Assembly: GCF_003056305.1 (NCBI RefSeq)
Contig: NZ_PYVX01000005.1
Location: 62,001 to 126,000 of the forward strand
Source: Halomonas denitrificans
GTDB taxonomy: Bacteria > Pseudomonadota > Gammaproteobacteria > Pseudomonadales > Halomonadaceae
DNA length: 64,000 nt
Direction of reading: 5' to 3'
Positions 1 to 10,993 of this stretch are shown piece by piece. Within the stretch, counting starts at the first letter, position 1. Every line of letters begins with the position of its first letter. The notes below the pieces were generated by a model that did not search any database, had not been told where the DNA came from, and saw nothing but the letters and a program-made list of their open reading frames with translations. The position numbers were made by a program, and so were the translations under genes.

Positions 1-153
1 CGGCTGGGTCGCCTGGTCGCCGCCTGGGAGCGCGAGCTGGGTCCTCTGGCGTCGCATATCCGCTACATCGACCTGCGCTATCCCAACGGCGTGGCCGTGG
101 CCTGGCATGGCGAAACCCAACCGCTCGAGGGCGAGTCCGCAACGGAAGGGTGA
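1..153 (+). CDS. ftsQ: Cell division protein FtsQ, C-terminal end (partial)
   Basis: The window opens inside this frame; 50 codons are read before a TGA. The visible tail contains YIDLRYPNGVAVAW, which matches the end of the FtsQ beta domain in gammaproteobacteria (the ...VDLRY...AVGW segment), and the next gene is ftsA. FtsQ is a bitopic inner-membrane divisome protein that bridges early and late division proteins through FtsB and FtsL. Only the periplasmic C-terminus is visible, so POTRA and membrane segments cannot be checked. A 194-bp gap carrying its own promoter-like element separates it from ftsA. Confidence 0.82.
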   Translation, partial: RLGRLVAAWERELGPLASHIRYIDLRYPNGVAVAWHGETQPLEGESATEG

Positions 154-253
154 TCAATCGATGGAATAACTCGCCCATGAGGGGGGTATTTCGGGTGTTT
201 CTTTCGCGGCAAAATCGCCGTATCGTGTCCGGTGTTTCAACAATCGGGCTGGT

Positions 254-279
254 GGAACATGGGATGTTGTTCCTATAAT
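254..279 (+). promoter_or_regulatory. Putative ftsA promoter with palindromic operator
   Basis: A perfect -10 hexamer TATAAT lies at 274-279, but no good -35 is seen 16-18 bp upstream. Directly before it is an inverted repeat, GGAACA (254-259) and TGTTCC (268-273) with an 8-bp spacer, ending at the -10. This placement suggests an activator or repressor site replacing the -35 contact. The gap 154-347 holds no other gene. The bound factor is unknown. Confidence 0.5.
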
Positions 280-347
280 TGCCCCAGGCTAACTTTTCAG
301 GATTAATCTTCCCCTTCGGGGTCAGGTTCTAGGAGACTTCCCGACTC

Positions 348-1637
348 ATGGCAGGTCCATCCAATGCGTCCAATATGGTAGTCGGGCTGGATATCGGAAC
401 ATCCAAGGTCGTGGCGATCGTGGGTCAGCCCACCGACGATGGCGGGATCGAAATCGCCGGTATCGGCTCACATCCGTCACGCGGCATGAAGAAAGGCGTG
501 GTGATCAATATCGAATCCACGGTGCAGTCGATCCAGCGCGCCGTGGAAGAGGCCGAGCTGATGGCCGGCTGCGATATCCACTCGGTCTATGTCGGCATCG
601 CCGGCAGTCATATCAGTTCGATGAATTCCGATGGCGTGGTGGCGATCAAGGAGCGCGAGGTCGCCTCCACCGATATCGATCGTGTCATCGACTCCGCCCG
701 GGCCCGCGCCATCTCGGAAGGGCAGCGGGTGCTGCACGTCCTGCCCCAGGAATTCGCCATCGATACCCAGGGCGGCATCCGCGAGCCGCTCGGCATGTCC
801 GGGGTTCGCCTCGAGGCGCGGGTGCATCTGGTCACCGCGGCCCTGAATGCCGTCCAGAACATCGAGAAGTGCGTGCGGCGCTGCGGGCTCGAGGTGGATT
901 CGATCATCCTCGAGCAGCTGGCCTCCAGTCATGCGGTGCTGACCGAGGACGAGCGTGAGCTCGGCGTCTGCATGGTCGACATCGGCGGCGGCACCACCGA
1001 CATCGCGGTCTTCACCGAGGGCGCCATTCGCCATACGGCGGTGATTCCCATCGCCGGCGATCAGGTCACCAACGATATCGCCATGGCCCTGCGTACGCCC
1101 ACGCAGCACGCCGAGGAGATCAAGGTCAAGTACGCCTGCGCGCTGACGCAGCTGGCCGCCAGCGACGAGATGATCAAGGTGCCGAGCGTCGGCGACCGGC
1201 CGGCCCGGGACCTCTCCCGCCAGTCGCTGGCCGAGGTGGTGGAGCCCCGCTACGAGGAACTCTTCACCCTGGTGCGCGACGAGCTGCGGCGCAGTGGCTT
1301 CGAGGACCTCGTCGCCGCCGGCGTGGTCCTGACCGGCGGCACTGCCCGCATGGAGGGCGTGGTGGAGCTCGCCGAGGAGATCTTCCACATGCCGGTACGC
1401 ATCGCCTGCCCGCAGAACGTGCGTGGGCTGGCCGACGTGGTGCGCAATCCGATTTATTCGACGGGTGTCGGCCTGCTGCATTACGCTCTACTGGAAACCC
1501 GTCAAGGGCATGGCCGCCAGGGGGCCGGGGGTAGCATGTCGGCGCAGCCGAGACGTGACGACAATACCCGGCGTGACGCAGGGGAAGGGACTCCGGCGTT
1601 GGCAAGGATCAAGGGCTGGTTCAAAGGAAATTTCTGA
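348..1637 (+). CDS. ftsA: Cell division protein FtsA
   Basis: Actin-like ATPase that tethers FtsZ filaments to the inner membrane and recruits later divisome proteins. The 429 residues are close to the usual ~420. The phosphate-binding loop is visible at about residues 13-26 ([14 protein letters not shown]), a second actin-type loop as [12 protein letters not shown] near 210-221, and a C-terminal amphipathic membrane-targeting helix in the last 12 residues ([12 protein letters not shown]). The ATG is preceded by an AGGAG at 331-335. ftsZ follows after 34 bp, the normal dcw order. Cytoplasmic, at the septal membrane. Confidence 0.97.
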   Translation: MAGPSNASNMVVGLDIGTSKVVAIVGQPTDDGGIEIAGIGSHPSRGMKKGVVINIESTVQSIQRAVEEAELMAGCDIHSVYVGIAGSHISSMNSDGVVAIKEREVASTDIDRVIDSARARAISEGQRVLHVLPQEFAIDTQGGIREPLGMSGVRLEARVHLVTAALNAVQNIEKCVRRCGLEVDSIILEQLASSHAVLTEDERELGVCMVDIGGGTTDIAVFTEGAIRHTAVIPIAGDQVTNDIAMALRTPTQHAEEIKVKYACALTQLAASDEMIKVPSVGDRPARDLSRQSLAEVVEPRYEELFTLVRDELRRSGFEDLVAAGVVLTGGTARMEGVVELAEEIFHMPVRIACPQNVRGLADVVRNPIYSTGVGLLHYALLETRQGHGRQGAGGSMSAQPRRDDNTRRDAGEGTPALARIKGWFKGNF

Positions 1638-1671
1638 CAGGGCCGCGATCGCGGTTCAGGAGACGGGACTT

Positions 1672-2856
1672 ATGTTCGAACTGGTAGATAGCGCACCCTC
1701 CAGCAGTGCAGTCATCAAGGTCATCGGTGTCGGGGGCGGTGGCGGCAACGCCGTCAACCACATGGTCGAGAGCAACATCGAGGGCGTCGAGTTCATCTGC
1801 GCCAATACCGATGCCCAGGCGCTCAAGCGGGTCGCCGCCAAGACCGTGCTCCAGCTCGGCAGCGAGATCACCAAGGGCCTCGGTGCCGGCGCCAACCCCG
1901 ATGTCGGCCGTCAGGCCGCCATGGAGGATCGCGAGCGCATCGCCGAGCTGCTCGGTGGGGCCGACATGGTCTTCATCACCGCCGGCATGGGGGGCGGCAC
2001 CGGCACCGGCGGCGCGCCCGTGGTCGCGCAGGTGGCCAAGGAGCTCGGCATCCTCACCGTCGCCGTGGTGACCCGGCCCTTCCCGTTCGAGGGTCCCAAG
2101 CGCATGCGTGCCGCCGAGGAGGGGATGAAGGAGCTCTCCGAGCACGTCGACTCGCTGATCACCATTCCCAACGAGAAGCTGCTCTCGGTGCTCGGCAAGA
2201 GCGCGACCCTGCTGACCGCCTTCAGCGCGGCCAACGACGTGCTGCTCGGTGCCGTGCAGGGTATCGCCGAGCTGATCACCAGCCCCGGCATCATCAACGT
2301 CGACTTCGCCGACGTGCGCACCGTGATGTCCGAGATGGGCATGGCGATGATGGGCACCGGCGGCGCCACCGGCGAGAACCGCGCCCGCGAGGCTGCCGAG
2401 AAGGCGATCCGCAGCCCGCTGCTCGAGGACATCGATCTCCACGGCGCCCGCGGCATCCTGGTCAACATCACCGCCGGCCCGGATCTCTCCATCGGCGAGT
2501 TCAACGACGTGGGCGCCACCGTCCAGGAGTTCGCCTCCCAGGACGCGACCATCGTGGTCGGTACCTCCATCGACATGGACATGACCGACGAGCTGCGCGT
2601 GACCGTGGTCGCGGCCGGCCTCGACGGGCGCCAGGCCCAGAAGCCGGCCGCCCGCGAGGCTTCCTCGCGCCGCACCGAGGCCAGCAGCTACCGCCAGCGT
2701 CCGCCGGCGGCCGCCAGCCGTGGCCAGGCCGCGACGGCATCCAAGCCGGAGCCTCAGGAGGCCCCGCGGCCCCAGGCGCAGCCGGAGAAGCGTCCGTCCC
2801 AGGAGCTCGATGACTATCTCGATATTCCCGCCTTTCTGCGCCGCCAGGCCGATTGA
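1672..2856 (+). CDS. ftsZ: Cell division protein FtsZ
   Basis: Tubulin-like GTPase that polymerises into the Z-ring. The ATG at 1672 gives 394 residues beginning MFELVDS, the family start; longer in-frame readings run into ftsA. The GTP-binding T4 loop GGGTGTG is at residues 107-113, followed by a Ser/Pro/Gln-rich linker (about 315-378). The conserved C-terminal peptide [15 protein letters not shown] at 380-394 binds FtsA and ZipA and differs by one residue from the E. coli tail core. An SD-like CAGGAG precedes the start. It is the last division gene of the cluster before lpxC. Confidence 0.98.
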   Translation: MFELVDSAPSSSAVIKVIGVGGGGGNAVNHMVESNIEGVEFICANTDAQALKRVAAKTVLQLGSEITKGLGAGANPDVGRQAAMEDRERIAELLGGADMVFITAGMGGGTGTGGAPVVAQVAKELGILTVAVVTRPFPFEGPKRMRAAEEGMKELSEHVDSLITIPNEKLLSVLGKSATLLTAFSAANDVLLGAVQGIAELITSPGIINVDFADVRTVMSEMGMAMMGTGGATGENRAREAAEKAIRSPLLEDIDLHGARGILVNITAGPDLSIGEFNDVGATVQEFASQDATIVVGTSIDMDMTDELRVTVVAAGLDGRQAQKPAAREASSRRTEASSYRQRPPAAASRGQAATASKPEPQEAPRPQAQPEKRPSQELDDYLDIPAFLRRQAD

Positions 2857-2898
2857 GGCGGCCTATCGCGGGGATAGGGGGCGCCGGGTGATCTTTCT

Positions 2899-2927
2899 TT
2901 GTTGAAACGGCCGTTCGGTGTTATAGT
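2899..2927 (+). promoter_or_regulatory. lpxC promoter (sigma-70 type)
   Basis: TTGTTG (2899-2904), a 17-bp spacer and TATAGT (2922-2927). Transcription would begin near 2934, about 34 nt before the lpxC ATG. This is the only clear promoter between ftsZ and lpxC and lets lpxC be expressed apart from the division operon. Confidence 0.7.
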
Positions 2928-2967
2928 GAACGGTGTTTGATAACCAATGACTGCCTGGCGACTGCCC

Positions 2968-3879
2968 ATGATCAGACAACGAACCCTGAAGAACGTCATC
3001 CGCGCCACCGGCGTCGGCCTGCACTCCGGCAAGAAGGTCTACCTGACGCTTCGCCCGGCGCCGGTCGACACCGGGATCGTGTTCGTACGCACCGACCTCG
3101 AGCCCGAGGTGCAGATCCCGGCGCGCGCCGAGCATGTCACCGACACCACCCTGTGTACCGCGCTCTCCGCGGGCGGGGCCAAGGTCGCGACCGTCGAGCA
3201 CCTGATGTCGGCCTTCGCCGGCCTCGGCATCGACAACGCCTACGTCGACGTCAGCGCCCCCGAGGTGCCGATCATGGACGGCAGCGCAGGACCCTTCGTG
3301 TTCCTGATTCAGTCGGCGGGCATCGCCGAGCAGAACGCCGCCAAGAAGTTCATCCGCATCAAGCGCGAGATCGCGGTGCGCGAGGACGACAAGGAGGCGA
3401 TCTTCCTGCCCCATCAGGGCTTCAAGGTCTCCTTCGCCATCGACTTCGACCACCCGGTGTTCGAGGGGCAGTCGCAGACCGCGATGGTGGACTTCTCCAC
3501 CACTTCCTTCGTCAAGGAGGTGTCCCGGGCGCGGACCTTCGGCTTCATGCGTGACCTCGAGTACTTGCGTGCCAACAACCTGGCGCTCGGGGGCAGCCTC
3601 GACAACGCCATCGTGGTCGACGACTACCGCATCGTGAACGAGGGCGGCCTGCGCTACGACGACGAGTTCGTTAAGCACAAGGTGCTCGACGCCATCGGCG
3701 ATCTCTACCAGCTCGGCCACAGCCTGATCGGCGAGTTCCGCGGCGTGAAGTCGGGCCATGCCCTGAACAACCAGCTGTGCCGTGCGCTGATGGCCCAGCC
3801 GGAAGCCTGGGAGCTGGTCACCTTCGAGGGCGAGGCCGAGAAGGCGCCGATCTCCTACGCGGCGCCCGCCATGGCCTGA
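2968..3879 (+). CDS. lpxC: UDP-3-O-acyl-N-acetylglucosamine deacetylase LpxC
   Basis: Zinc deacetylase catalysing the committed step of lipid A synthesis in the cytoplasm. Starting at ATG 2968 (MIRQRTLKN) gives 303 residues. The zinc ligands then fall at H78, H237 and D241 and the general acid at H264, the same numbers as in the Pseudomonas enzyme, which is why I prefer this start over the in-frame ATG at 2947 even though no strong SD precedes either. It lies directly behind ftsZ, with its own promoter at 2899-2927 and a bidirectional terminator after it. A typical antibiotic target. Confidence 0.97.
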   Translation: MIRQRTLKNVIRATGVGLHSGKKVYLTLRPAPVDTGIVFVRTDLEPEVQIPARAEHVTDTTLCTALSAGGAKVATVEHLMSAFAGLGIDNAYVDVSAPEVPIMDGSAGPFVFLIQSAGIAEQNAAKKFIRIKREIAVREDDKEAIFLPHQGFKVSFAIDFDHPVFEGQSQTAMVDFSTTSFVKEVSRARTFGFMRDLEYLRANNLALGGSLDNAIVVDDYRIVNEGGLRYDDEFVKHKVLDAIGDLYQLGHSLIGEFRGVKSGHALNNQLCRALMAQPEAWELVTFEGEAEKAPISYAAPAMA

Positions 3880-3907
3880 GGCCGCGCCCCTCACCGGCAG
3901 TCACCAG

Positions 3908-3941
3908 AACGCCGCCATCCGACAGGATGGCGGCGTTTTCG
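3908..3941. terminator. Bidirectional terminator between lpxC and dciA
   Basis: A 13-bp perfect stem (3908-3920 with 3925-3937), a GACA loop, and T residues continuing on the plus strand. It lies between the convergent ends of lpxC and the minus-strand DUF721 gene. Confidence 0.85.
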
Positions 3942-3968
3942 TCTGCGTCGAGGCGGGCGCGTCGCGGC

Positions 3969-4427
3969 TCAGGATTTCTCGGCGTGGGCGGCCAGTCGCT
4001 CCAGGGCGCGCTTGAGGCCGGGGTCGTCGACATCGGCGGCGCAGCTCGTGATCTCGTCGGCGGCCTTCGTCGGCAGGTGGCGGGGCTGGCGCAGCGGCGG
4101 CCGGGTCGGGCGCACGGGGCGCACCTTGAGGCTGAAGCCGGTGACTGCCTCGAAGCCCGGCAGCTGATGCAGCAGGCCGAGCAGCCTCGGCTGCTCGTAG
4201 CGCAGCCGGGTCAGCCACACCGCGCGGTCGGTGATCAGCGCCAGCTTCCCCTGGTGAAAGCCGCCGACGAAGAGGTGCTCGCGCATCTCCTCGGGCAGGT
4301 GGTCGCGCAGGTGGGACTGGGCGCGTTCGACCAGGGTGGCCATGCGCATCAGGGCGCCCAGCTCGCCGCGACCCTCCAGCAGGCGGGACATGGGCTGTGC
4401 GCGGAACCGCTTAACCTTTATACTCAT
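3969..4427 (-). CDS. dciA: DciA-like DUF721 protein (replicative helicase loader)
   Basis: 152 residues with the DUF721 core: a basic N-terminus (MSIKVKRFRAQPM), a KH-like central region ending in LITDRAVWLTRLRYEQPRLL, and a disordered Pro/Arg-rich tail. DUF721/DciA proteins are the ancestral loaders of the DnaB replicative helicase in bacteria lacking DnaC. The position between lpxC and secA, in opposite orientation, is the same as for the Pseudomonas homologue. The assignment rests on size, overall pattern and position; I cannot run a profile search. It diverges from the secA leader ORF with 106 bp between the starts. Confidence 0.8.
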   Translation of the reverse strand: MSIKVKRFRAQPMSRLLEGRGELGALMRMATLVERAQSHLRDHLPEEMREHLFVGGFHQGKLALITDRAVWLTRLRYEQPRLLGLLHQLPGFEAVTGFSLKVRPVRPTRPPLRQPRHLPTKAADEITSCAADVDDPGLKRALERLAAHAEKS

Positions 4428-4533
4428 CGGCTTGATTCTCGGGGTCGAAGCCCTGACGTTATCCGTCGGCCGCCATGATCCAGGCGGCCCCTGATCAGCC
4501 AGAGCCTAGCACGCACCGGAGGCCCTCGACAGC

Positions 4534-4887
4534 ATGCCCGCCATCACCGACAACGGCGCCGCGCCTCAGGGCTCGCGGCGCATGCGCCGCGCGACGCGCT
4601 GGTGGCTGGCCGGTCTGCTGGTGGGGTGCCTGTTGCCGGCGGGCCTCGCCCAGCTGGACTCCCTGCGTCCCGTGGAGCGGGCCGCCCAGGTCAGCCTGCT
4701 GGTGCCCGTGCTGCTGCGGGTGCGCTCCCGCCTCCAGGCGCGCCGTCGTGCCCTGGGGCGCTGGGTCCGCCGTCGCCTTGGCTGGCCGCCGGCCGCGCGC
4801 CGTCGTCGCTGGCGTCCCGCGCCTCCCTCGCTTCCGGTGGCCGCCCACGACGTCCTGTCGCGTCGTGGCCCTCCCACGCGCTGTTGA
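4534..4887 (+). CDS. Candidate SecM-like translation-arrest leader upstream of secA
   Basis: A 117-codon ORF in the position of E. coli secM. GGAGG (4518-4522) precedes the ATG. Residues 1-22 are polar and basic (SRR, RR), 23-39 form a hydrophobic signal core (WWLAGLLVGCLLPAGLA) with a plausible signal-peptidase site after A39, then comes a short hydrophobic patch (52-63) and a strongly basic, Trp-containing stretch (64-94). The last residues read SRRGPPTRC: Arg111-Gly112-Pro113-Pro114, with only three residues before the stop. E. coli SecM ends RAGP plus four residues, and other known arrest peptides end in RAPP/RAPG-type motifs. There is no sequence match to the E. coli FxxxxWIxxxxGIRAGP pattern beyond this. 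secA begins 69 bp later. Third positions are G/C-rich like real genes here. Function is inferred from position and architecture; it may otherwise be just a small exported or membrane protein. Confidence 0.6.
   Translation: MPAITDNGAAPQGSRRMRRATRWWLAGLLVGCLLPAGLAQLDSLRPVERAAQVSLLVPVLLRVRSRLQARRRALGRWVRRRLGWPPAARRRRWRPAPPSLPVAAHDVLSRRGPPTRC
4845..4868 (+). other. RNA hairpin over the RGPP codons of the secA leader
   Basis: CCACGACG (4845-4852) pairs perfectly with CGTCGTGG (4861-4868) across an 8-nt loop. The 3' arm consists of the codons for R110, R111 and the first two bases of G112, so a ribosome reaching the RGPP motif must open it. The 5' neighbour (4833-4844) can pair with the secA start region. 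Confidence 0.5.
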
Positions 4888-4905
4888 GCCACCGTCCCGG
4901 AGAGG

Positions 4906-4925
4906 TCGCGGGCCCCTGCCCGCGA
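4906..4925 (+). other. Hairpin in the leader-secA intergenic region
   Basis: A perfect 8-bp stem, 4906-4913 with 4918-4925, with a CCCT loop. There is no T-run after it, so it is not an intrinsic terminator. It lies between the leader ORF stop (4887) and the weak secA ribosome-binding site (TGGA, 4947-4950) and would form part of a branched structure controlling secA translation. Confidence 0.55.
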
Positions 4926-4956
4926 TGCGACATCATACGCAGCCACTGGATCCTTC

Positions 4957-7692
<2,736 letters not shown>

Positions 7693-7743
7693 GGGACTGA
7701 GGCGAAGGCCGGGCGGGTCCCGGCCGACAGAGGAGACGAAGCG

Positions 7744-8973
7744 ATGGCAGTGGGCGAGACACGTTTTCCGGAGATGCCGGTGATCGAGGGGCTGCGGCTG
7801 GGCACCGCCATGGCCGGCATCAAGAAGCCCGGTCGACGCGACCTGGTGGTGATCGAGGTCCCCGACGGGGCCCGGGTAGCGGGGACCTTCACTCGCAACG
7901 CCTTCTGCGCGGCGCCGGTGACGGTGGCCCGCGAGCATCTCGCCGCCTGTGCGGCGCGCGGCGAGGGCGCGCGCTACCTGGTGATCAACACCGGCAATGC
8001 CAATGCCGGCACCGGTGCGACGGGGCTCAGTGATGCCCGGGCCACCTGCGCGGAGCTCGCGCGGCTGGCCGGGGTGGAGGAAGCGAGCGTGCTGCCGTTC
8101 TCCACCGGGGTGATCGGCGAGCCGCTGCCCATGGAGCGCCTGCTCGCCGGCCTGCCCGGCGCGGTGCAGACCCTCGACGACGGGCCCGATGCCTGGCGCG
8201 AGGCGGGCGAGGGCATCCTCACCACCGACACCCGGACCAAGGGCGCCAGCGTCACCCTCGCGCTGGGCGAGGCGACGGTGACCATCAACGGCATCGCCAA
8301 GGGCTCGGGCATGATCCGCCCCGACATGGCCACCATGCTCGCCTTCGTGGCCACCGATGCCGCCATCGAGCAGTCGCTGCTCGACCGGCTGCTGCGCGAG
8401 GCGGTGGAGCGCTCCTTCAACTGCATCACCGTGGACAGCGACACCTCGACCAACGACGCCTGCCTGCTGATCGCCACCGGGCGCGGCGCGGCGGTGGTCG
8501 ACGGCGAGGCCCTCGCGCGCTTCCGCGAGGGGCTCCTTCTGGTGATGACCGAGCTCGCCCAGGCGGTGATCCGCGACGGCGAGGGGGCGACCAAGTTCGT
8601 CACCCTGCGCGTCGAGCAGGCGCGCAGCCGCCAGGAGGCGCTGGACGTGGCCTTCACCGTGGCGCACTCGCCGCTGGTCAAGACGGCCCTCTACGCCTCC
8701 GATGCCAACTGGGGGCGCATCCTCGCCGCGGTGGGGCGCGCGCCCGTCGAGGACTTCGACGTCGACCGCGTCACCATCGACCTGGGCGAGGTCCGCCTGG
8801 TCGAGCACGGCGGTCGCGCCCCCGGTTATTCCGAGGAGGCCGGCAGCGCGGTGATGGCCCTCGAGGAGATCGAGATCCGCATCGCCCTCGGTCGCGGGGA
8901 GCAGGAAGCGACGGTCTGGACCTCGGACCTCTCCCACGACTACGTGAGCATCAACGCCGACTATCGTAGCTGA
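7744..8973 (+). CDS. argJ: Bifunctional ornithine acetyltransferase / N-acetylglutamate synthase ArgJ
   Basis: Transfers acetyl from N-acetylornithine to glutamate in the cyclic arginine pathway and can also acetylate glutamate from acetyl-CoA. The 409 residues include the self-cleavage site MA-T-ML with the new N-terminal nucleophile T197 (KGSGMIRPDMATML), which splits the precursor into alpha and beta chains. The enzyme is cytoplasmic. AGGAGA lies seven bases before the ATG. It sits between secA and the Nudix fusion, as in Pseudomonas and Halomonas relatives. Whether it is mono- or bifunctional cannot be told from sequence alone. Confidence 0.95.
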   Translation: MAVGETRFPEMPVIEGLRLGTAMAGIKKPGRRDLVVIEVPDGARVAGTFTRNAFCAAPVTVAREHLAACAARGEGARYLVINTGNANAGTGATGLSDARATCAELARLAGVEEASVLPFSTGVIGEPLPMERLLAGLPGAVQTLDDGPDAWREAGEGILTTDTRTKGASVTLALGEATVTINGIAKGSGMIRPDMATMLAFVATDAAIEQSLLDRLLREAVERSFNCITVDSDTSTNDACLLIATGRGAAVVDGEALARFREGLLLVMTELAQAVIRDGEGATKFVTLRVEQARSRQEALDVAFTVAHSPLVKTALYASDANWGRILAAVGRAPVEDFDVDRVTIDLGEVRLVEHGGRAPGYSEEAGSAVMALEEIEIRIALGRGEQEATVWTSDLSHDYVSINADYRS

Positions 8974-9030
8974 CCGAACCCTTCGGTCGGCAGTCAGACA
9001 GAAACCCCACGCGGCGCCTAGGCCGCGTGG
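8972..9030 (+). terminator. Double hairpin after argJ
   Basis: Two perfect hairpins in tandem: 8972-8978 with 8982-8988 (7-bp stem, CCC loop, beginning within the argJ stop codon) and 9007-9015 with 9022-9030 (9-bp stem, 6-nt loop). Neither is followed by a T-run. They may attenuate read-through into the Nudix gene or stabilise the argJ mRNA 3' end. Termination is uncertain. Confidence 0.45.
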
Positions 9031-9048
9031 AACAGCGGGTAGGAGTCA

Positions 9049-10005
9049 ATGAACGCAATGGTGAAGAGAAGGGTGCACGTGGCGGCGGCCGCCATCATCA
9101 GTGCCGACGGCCGCGAGGTGCTGCTCGCCCGTCGTCCCTCCAACGTCGATCATGGCGGCCTCTGGGAGTTTCCCGGCGGCAAGCTGGCACCCTACGAGAC
9201 CGGCCTGGAAGCGCTCAAGCGCGAGCTCCACGAGGAGCTGGGCGTGGAGATCCGGCGCGCCCAGCCGCTGATCCGCATCCACCATGAGTATTCCGACAAG
9301 CACATCCTGCTGGATGTCTGGCAGGTGCACGACTTCGCCGGCGAGCCGTTCGGCCGCGAGGGGCAGGCCGTGCGCTGGGTACCCATGAGCGAGCTGGTGA
9401 ACTACCCCTTCCCGGCGGCGAACCTGCCGATCCTGCGGGCGGTGATGCTGCCGACGGAGTACCTGATCACCGGCGAGGAGGCCGACGAATCGCGCTTCCA
9501 GGAGTGTCTCACGCGCGCCCTCGACGAGGATGGCGTGCGCCTGGTGCAGCTGCGGGCCAAGTCGCTGGGCGAGGCGGACTACCTGAGCCGCGCCGAGCAG
9601 GCCCTCGAGCTCTGCCGGGCCCGGGGCGCACGGCTGGTGCTCAACGGCGAGCCGTCGCTGCTCGAGGCGGTGGACGCCGACGGCATCCACCTGACCAGCG
9701 ATCGCCTGATGAGCCTGGAGCGCCGCCCGGTGGCCGAGGCCAAGTGGCTCTCCGCCTCGACCCATGATCGCCGGCAGCTGGATCATGCGCGCCGCATCGG
9801 CTGCGATTTCGTGACCCTCTCGCCGCTGCGCACTACGCCCTCGCATCCCGAGGTGCCCCCCATCGGCTGGCATGACTTCCAGCAGCTGGTGGAGCACGCC
9901 GGCATGCCGGTCTTCGCGCTGGGTGGCATGACCCGCCATGATGCCCACCACGCGCGCGCCGTGGGCGCCCAAGGCATCGCCTCGATCCGCGATTTCTGGA
10001 AATAG
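9049..10005 (+). CDS. Nudix hydrolase fused to a thiamine-phosphate-synthase-like domain
   Basis: The N-terminal half is MutT-like. A complete Nudix box runs from G44 to G65 (G-x5-E50-x7-R58-E59-x2-E62-E63-x-G65), so pyrophosphatase activity, probably on 8-oxo-dGTP or related damaged nucleotides, is expected. The C-terminal half (about 140-318) is a ThiE/TenI TIM-barrel (VRLVQLRAK, LVLNGEP, GIHLTSDRL, FVTLSPLRTTPSHP, FALGGMT), the same fusion seen in many gammaproteobacterial MutT homologues. The second domain's role there is unsettled. An AGGAG lies three bases before ATG 9049 and twelve before ATG 9058, so translation may begin at either. Confidence 0.88.
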   Translation: MNAMVKRRVHVAAAAIISADGREVLLARRPSNVDHGGLWEFPGGKLAPYETGLEALKRELHEELGVEIRRAQPLIRIHHEYSDKHILLDVWQVHDFAGEPFGREGQAVRWVPMSELVNYPFPAANLPILRAVMLPTEYLITGEEADESRFQECLTRALDEDGVRLVQLRAKSLGEADYLSRAEQALELCRARGARLVLNGEPSLLEAVDADGIHLTSDRLMSLERRPVAEAKWLSASTHDRRQLDHARRIGCDFVTLSPLRTTPSHPEVPPIGWHDFQQLVEHAGMPVFALGGMTRHDAHHARAVGAQGIASIRDFWK

Positions 10006-10032
10006 GCCCCGCCCGAGCAGCATGGGCAAGTG

Positions 10033-10067
10033 AAACGCCCCCGACGGCCTGGCCGTCGGGGGCGTTT
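10033..10067. terminator. Bidirectional terminator, Nudix gene / aguB
   Basis: A 16-bp perfect stem (10033-10048 with 10052-10067) and a 3-nt loop, beginning with AAA and ending with TTT, between the convergent ends of the Nudix fusion and aguB. Confidence 0.88.
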
Positions 10068-10090
10068 GGCGTCGGCGCTTCTGGCGGGCC

Positions 10091-10993
10091 TCAGTCGCGG
10101 TAGCGGCGGACCAGGTCTCCGTAGGCGTCGATGCGACGATCCCGCAGGTAGGGCCAGATGCGCCGCACCTCCTCGCTGCGCGCCATGTCCAGCGTCACCA
10201 GCATGCGCTCGGCCTCCTCACCGGCGTGGGCCAGCAGCTCGCCCTGGGGGCCGCAGATGAAGCTGCCGCCCCAGAAGTCGATGCCCGGCGTGGCCCCGGA
10301 GGGATCCGCCTCGTGGCCGACCCGGTTGGCGACGATCACCGGCAGGCCGTTGGCCACGCCGTGGCTGCGCTGGATCAGGGTCCAGGCCTCCTTCTGGCGC
10401 CGCTTCTCCGGGGTGTCGTCCGGCGGATGCCAGCCGATGGCGGTGGGGTAGAGCAGCAGCTCCGCGCCGGCCAGGGCCATCAGCCGGGCGGCCTCCGGGT
10501 ACCACTGGTCCCAGCATACCAGCACGCCGAGGCGGCCCACCGAGGTGTCGATGGGCGTGAAGCCCTGCTCGCGGTCCGCGTCCTGGTCGCCGGGGGTGAA
10601 GTAGAACTTCTCGTAGAAGCCCGGATCGTCGGGGATGTGCATCTTGCGGTAGTAGCCCACGCGGCCGCGGTCGCGGTCATAGACCACGGCGGTATTGTGG
10701 TAGAGGCCCGGCGCGCGGCGTTCGAACAGCGAGCCCACCAGCACGATGTCGAGCTCCTCGGCCAGCGCCGCCAGCCGCGTGCCGGTCGGTCCGTCGAGGG
10801 GCTCGGCCAGGTCGAAGACGTCGGTGTCCTCGATCTGGCAGAAGTAGTGGGTGGCGTGAAGCTCCTGGAGCATCACCAGCTGGGCGCCGGCGCCGGCCAG
10901 CTCGCGGATGCCGGCCTCGCTCTCGGCGAGGCTTCGGGCCTTGTCGGGCCAGGCCGGTTGCTGGACCAGGCCGGCCTTGAGGGTGCGGGTCAT
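10091..10993 (-). CDS. aguB: N-carbamoylputrescine amidase AguB
   Basis: Hydrolyses N-carbamoylputrescine to putrescine, ammonia and CO2, the last step of the agmatine route. The 300 residues form a nitrilase-fold (carbon-nitrogen hydrolase) domain with the catalytic triad visible as E44 (MLQELH), K117 (YYRKMHIP) and C160 (VLVCWDQW). The ATG at 10993 overlaps the aguA stop as ATGA, with GAGGAG upstream. A longer in-frame reading reaching 12205 only crosses aguA in another frame and is not real. Cytoplasmic, co-transcribed with aguA. Confidence 0.96.
   Translation of the reverse strand: MTRTLKAGLVQQPAWPDKARSLAESEAGIRELAGAGAQLVMLQELHATHYFCQIEDTDVFDLAEPLDGPTGTRLAALAEELDIVLVGSLFERRAPGLYHNTAVVYDRDRGRVGYYRKMHIPDDPGFYEKFYFTPGDQDADREQGFTPIDTSVGRLGVLVCWDQWYPEAARLMALAGAELLLYPTAIGWHPPDDTPEKRRQKEAWTLIQRSHGVANGLPVIVANRVGHEADPSGATPGIDFWGGSFICGPQGELLAHAGEEAERMLVTLDMARSEEVRRIWPYLRDRRIDAYGDLVRRYRD

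Noticed and set aside
4548..4600. Twin-arginine (Tat) signal in the secA leader ORF
   Set aside because: SRRM lacks the F-L-K part of the Tat motif and sits far from the hydrophobic core; an ordinary Sec signal fits better.
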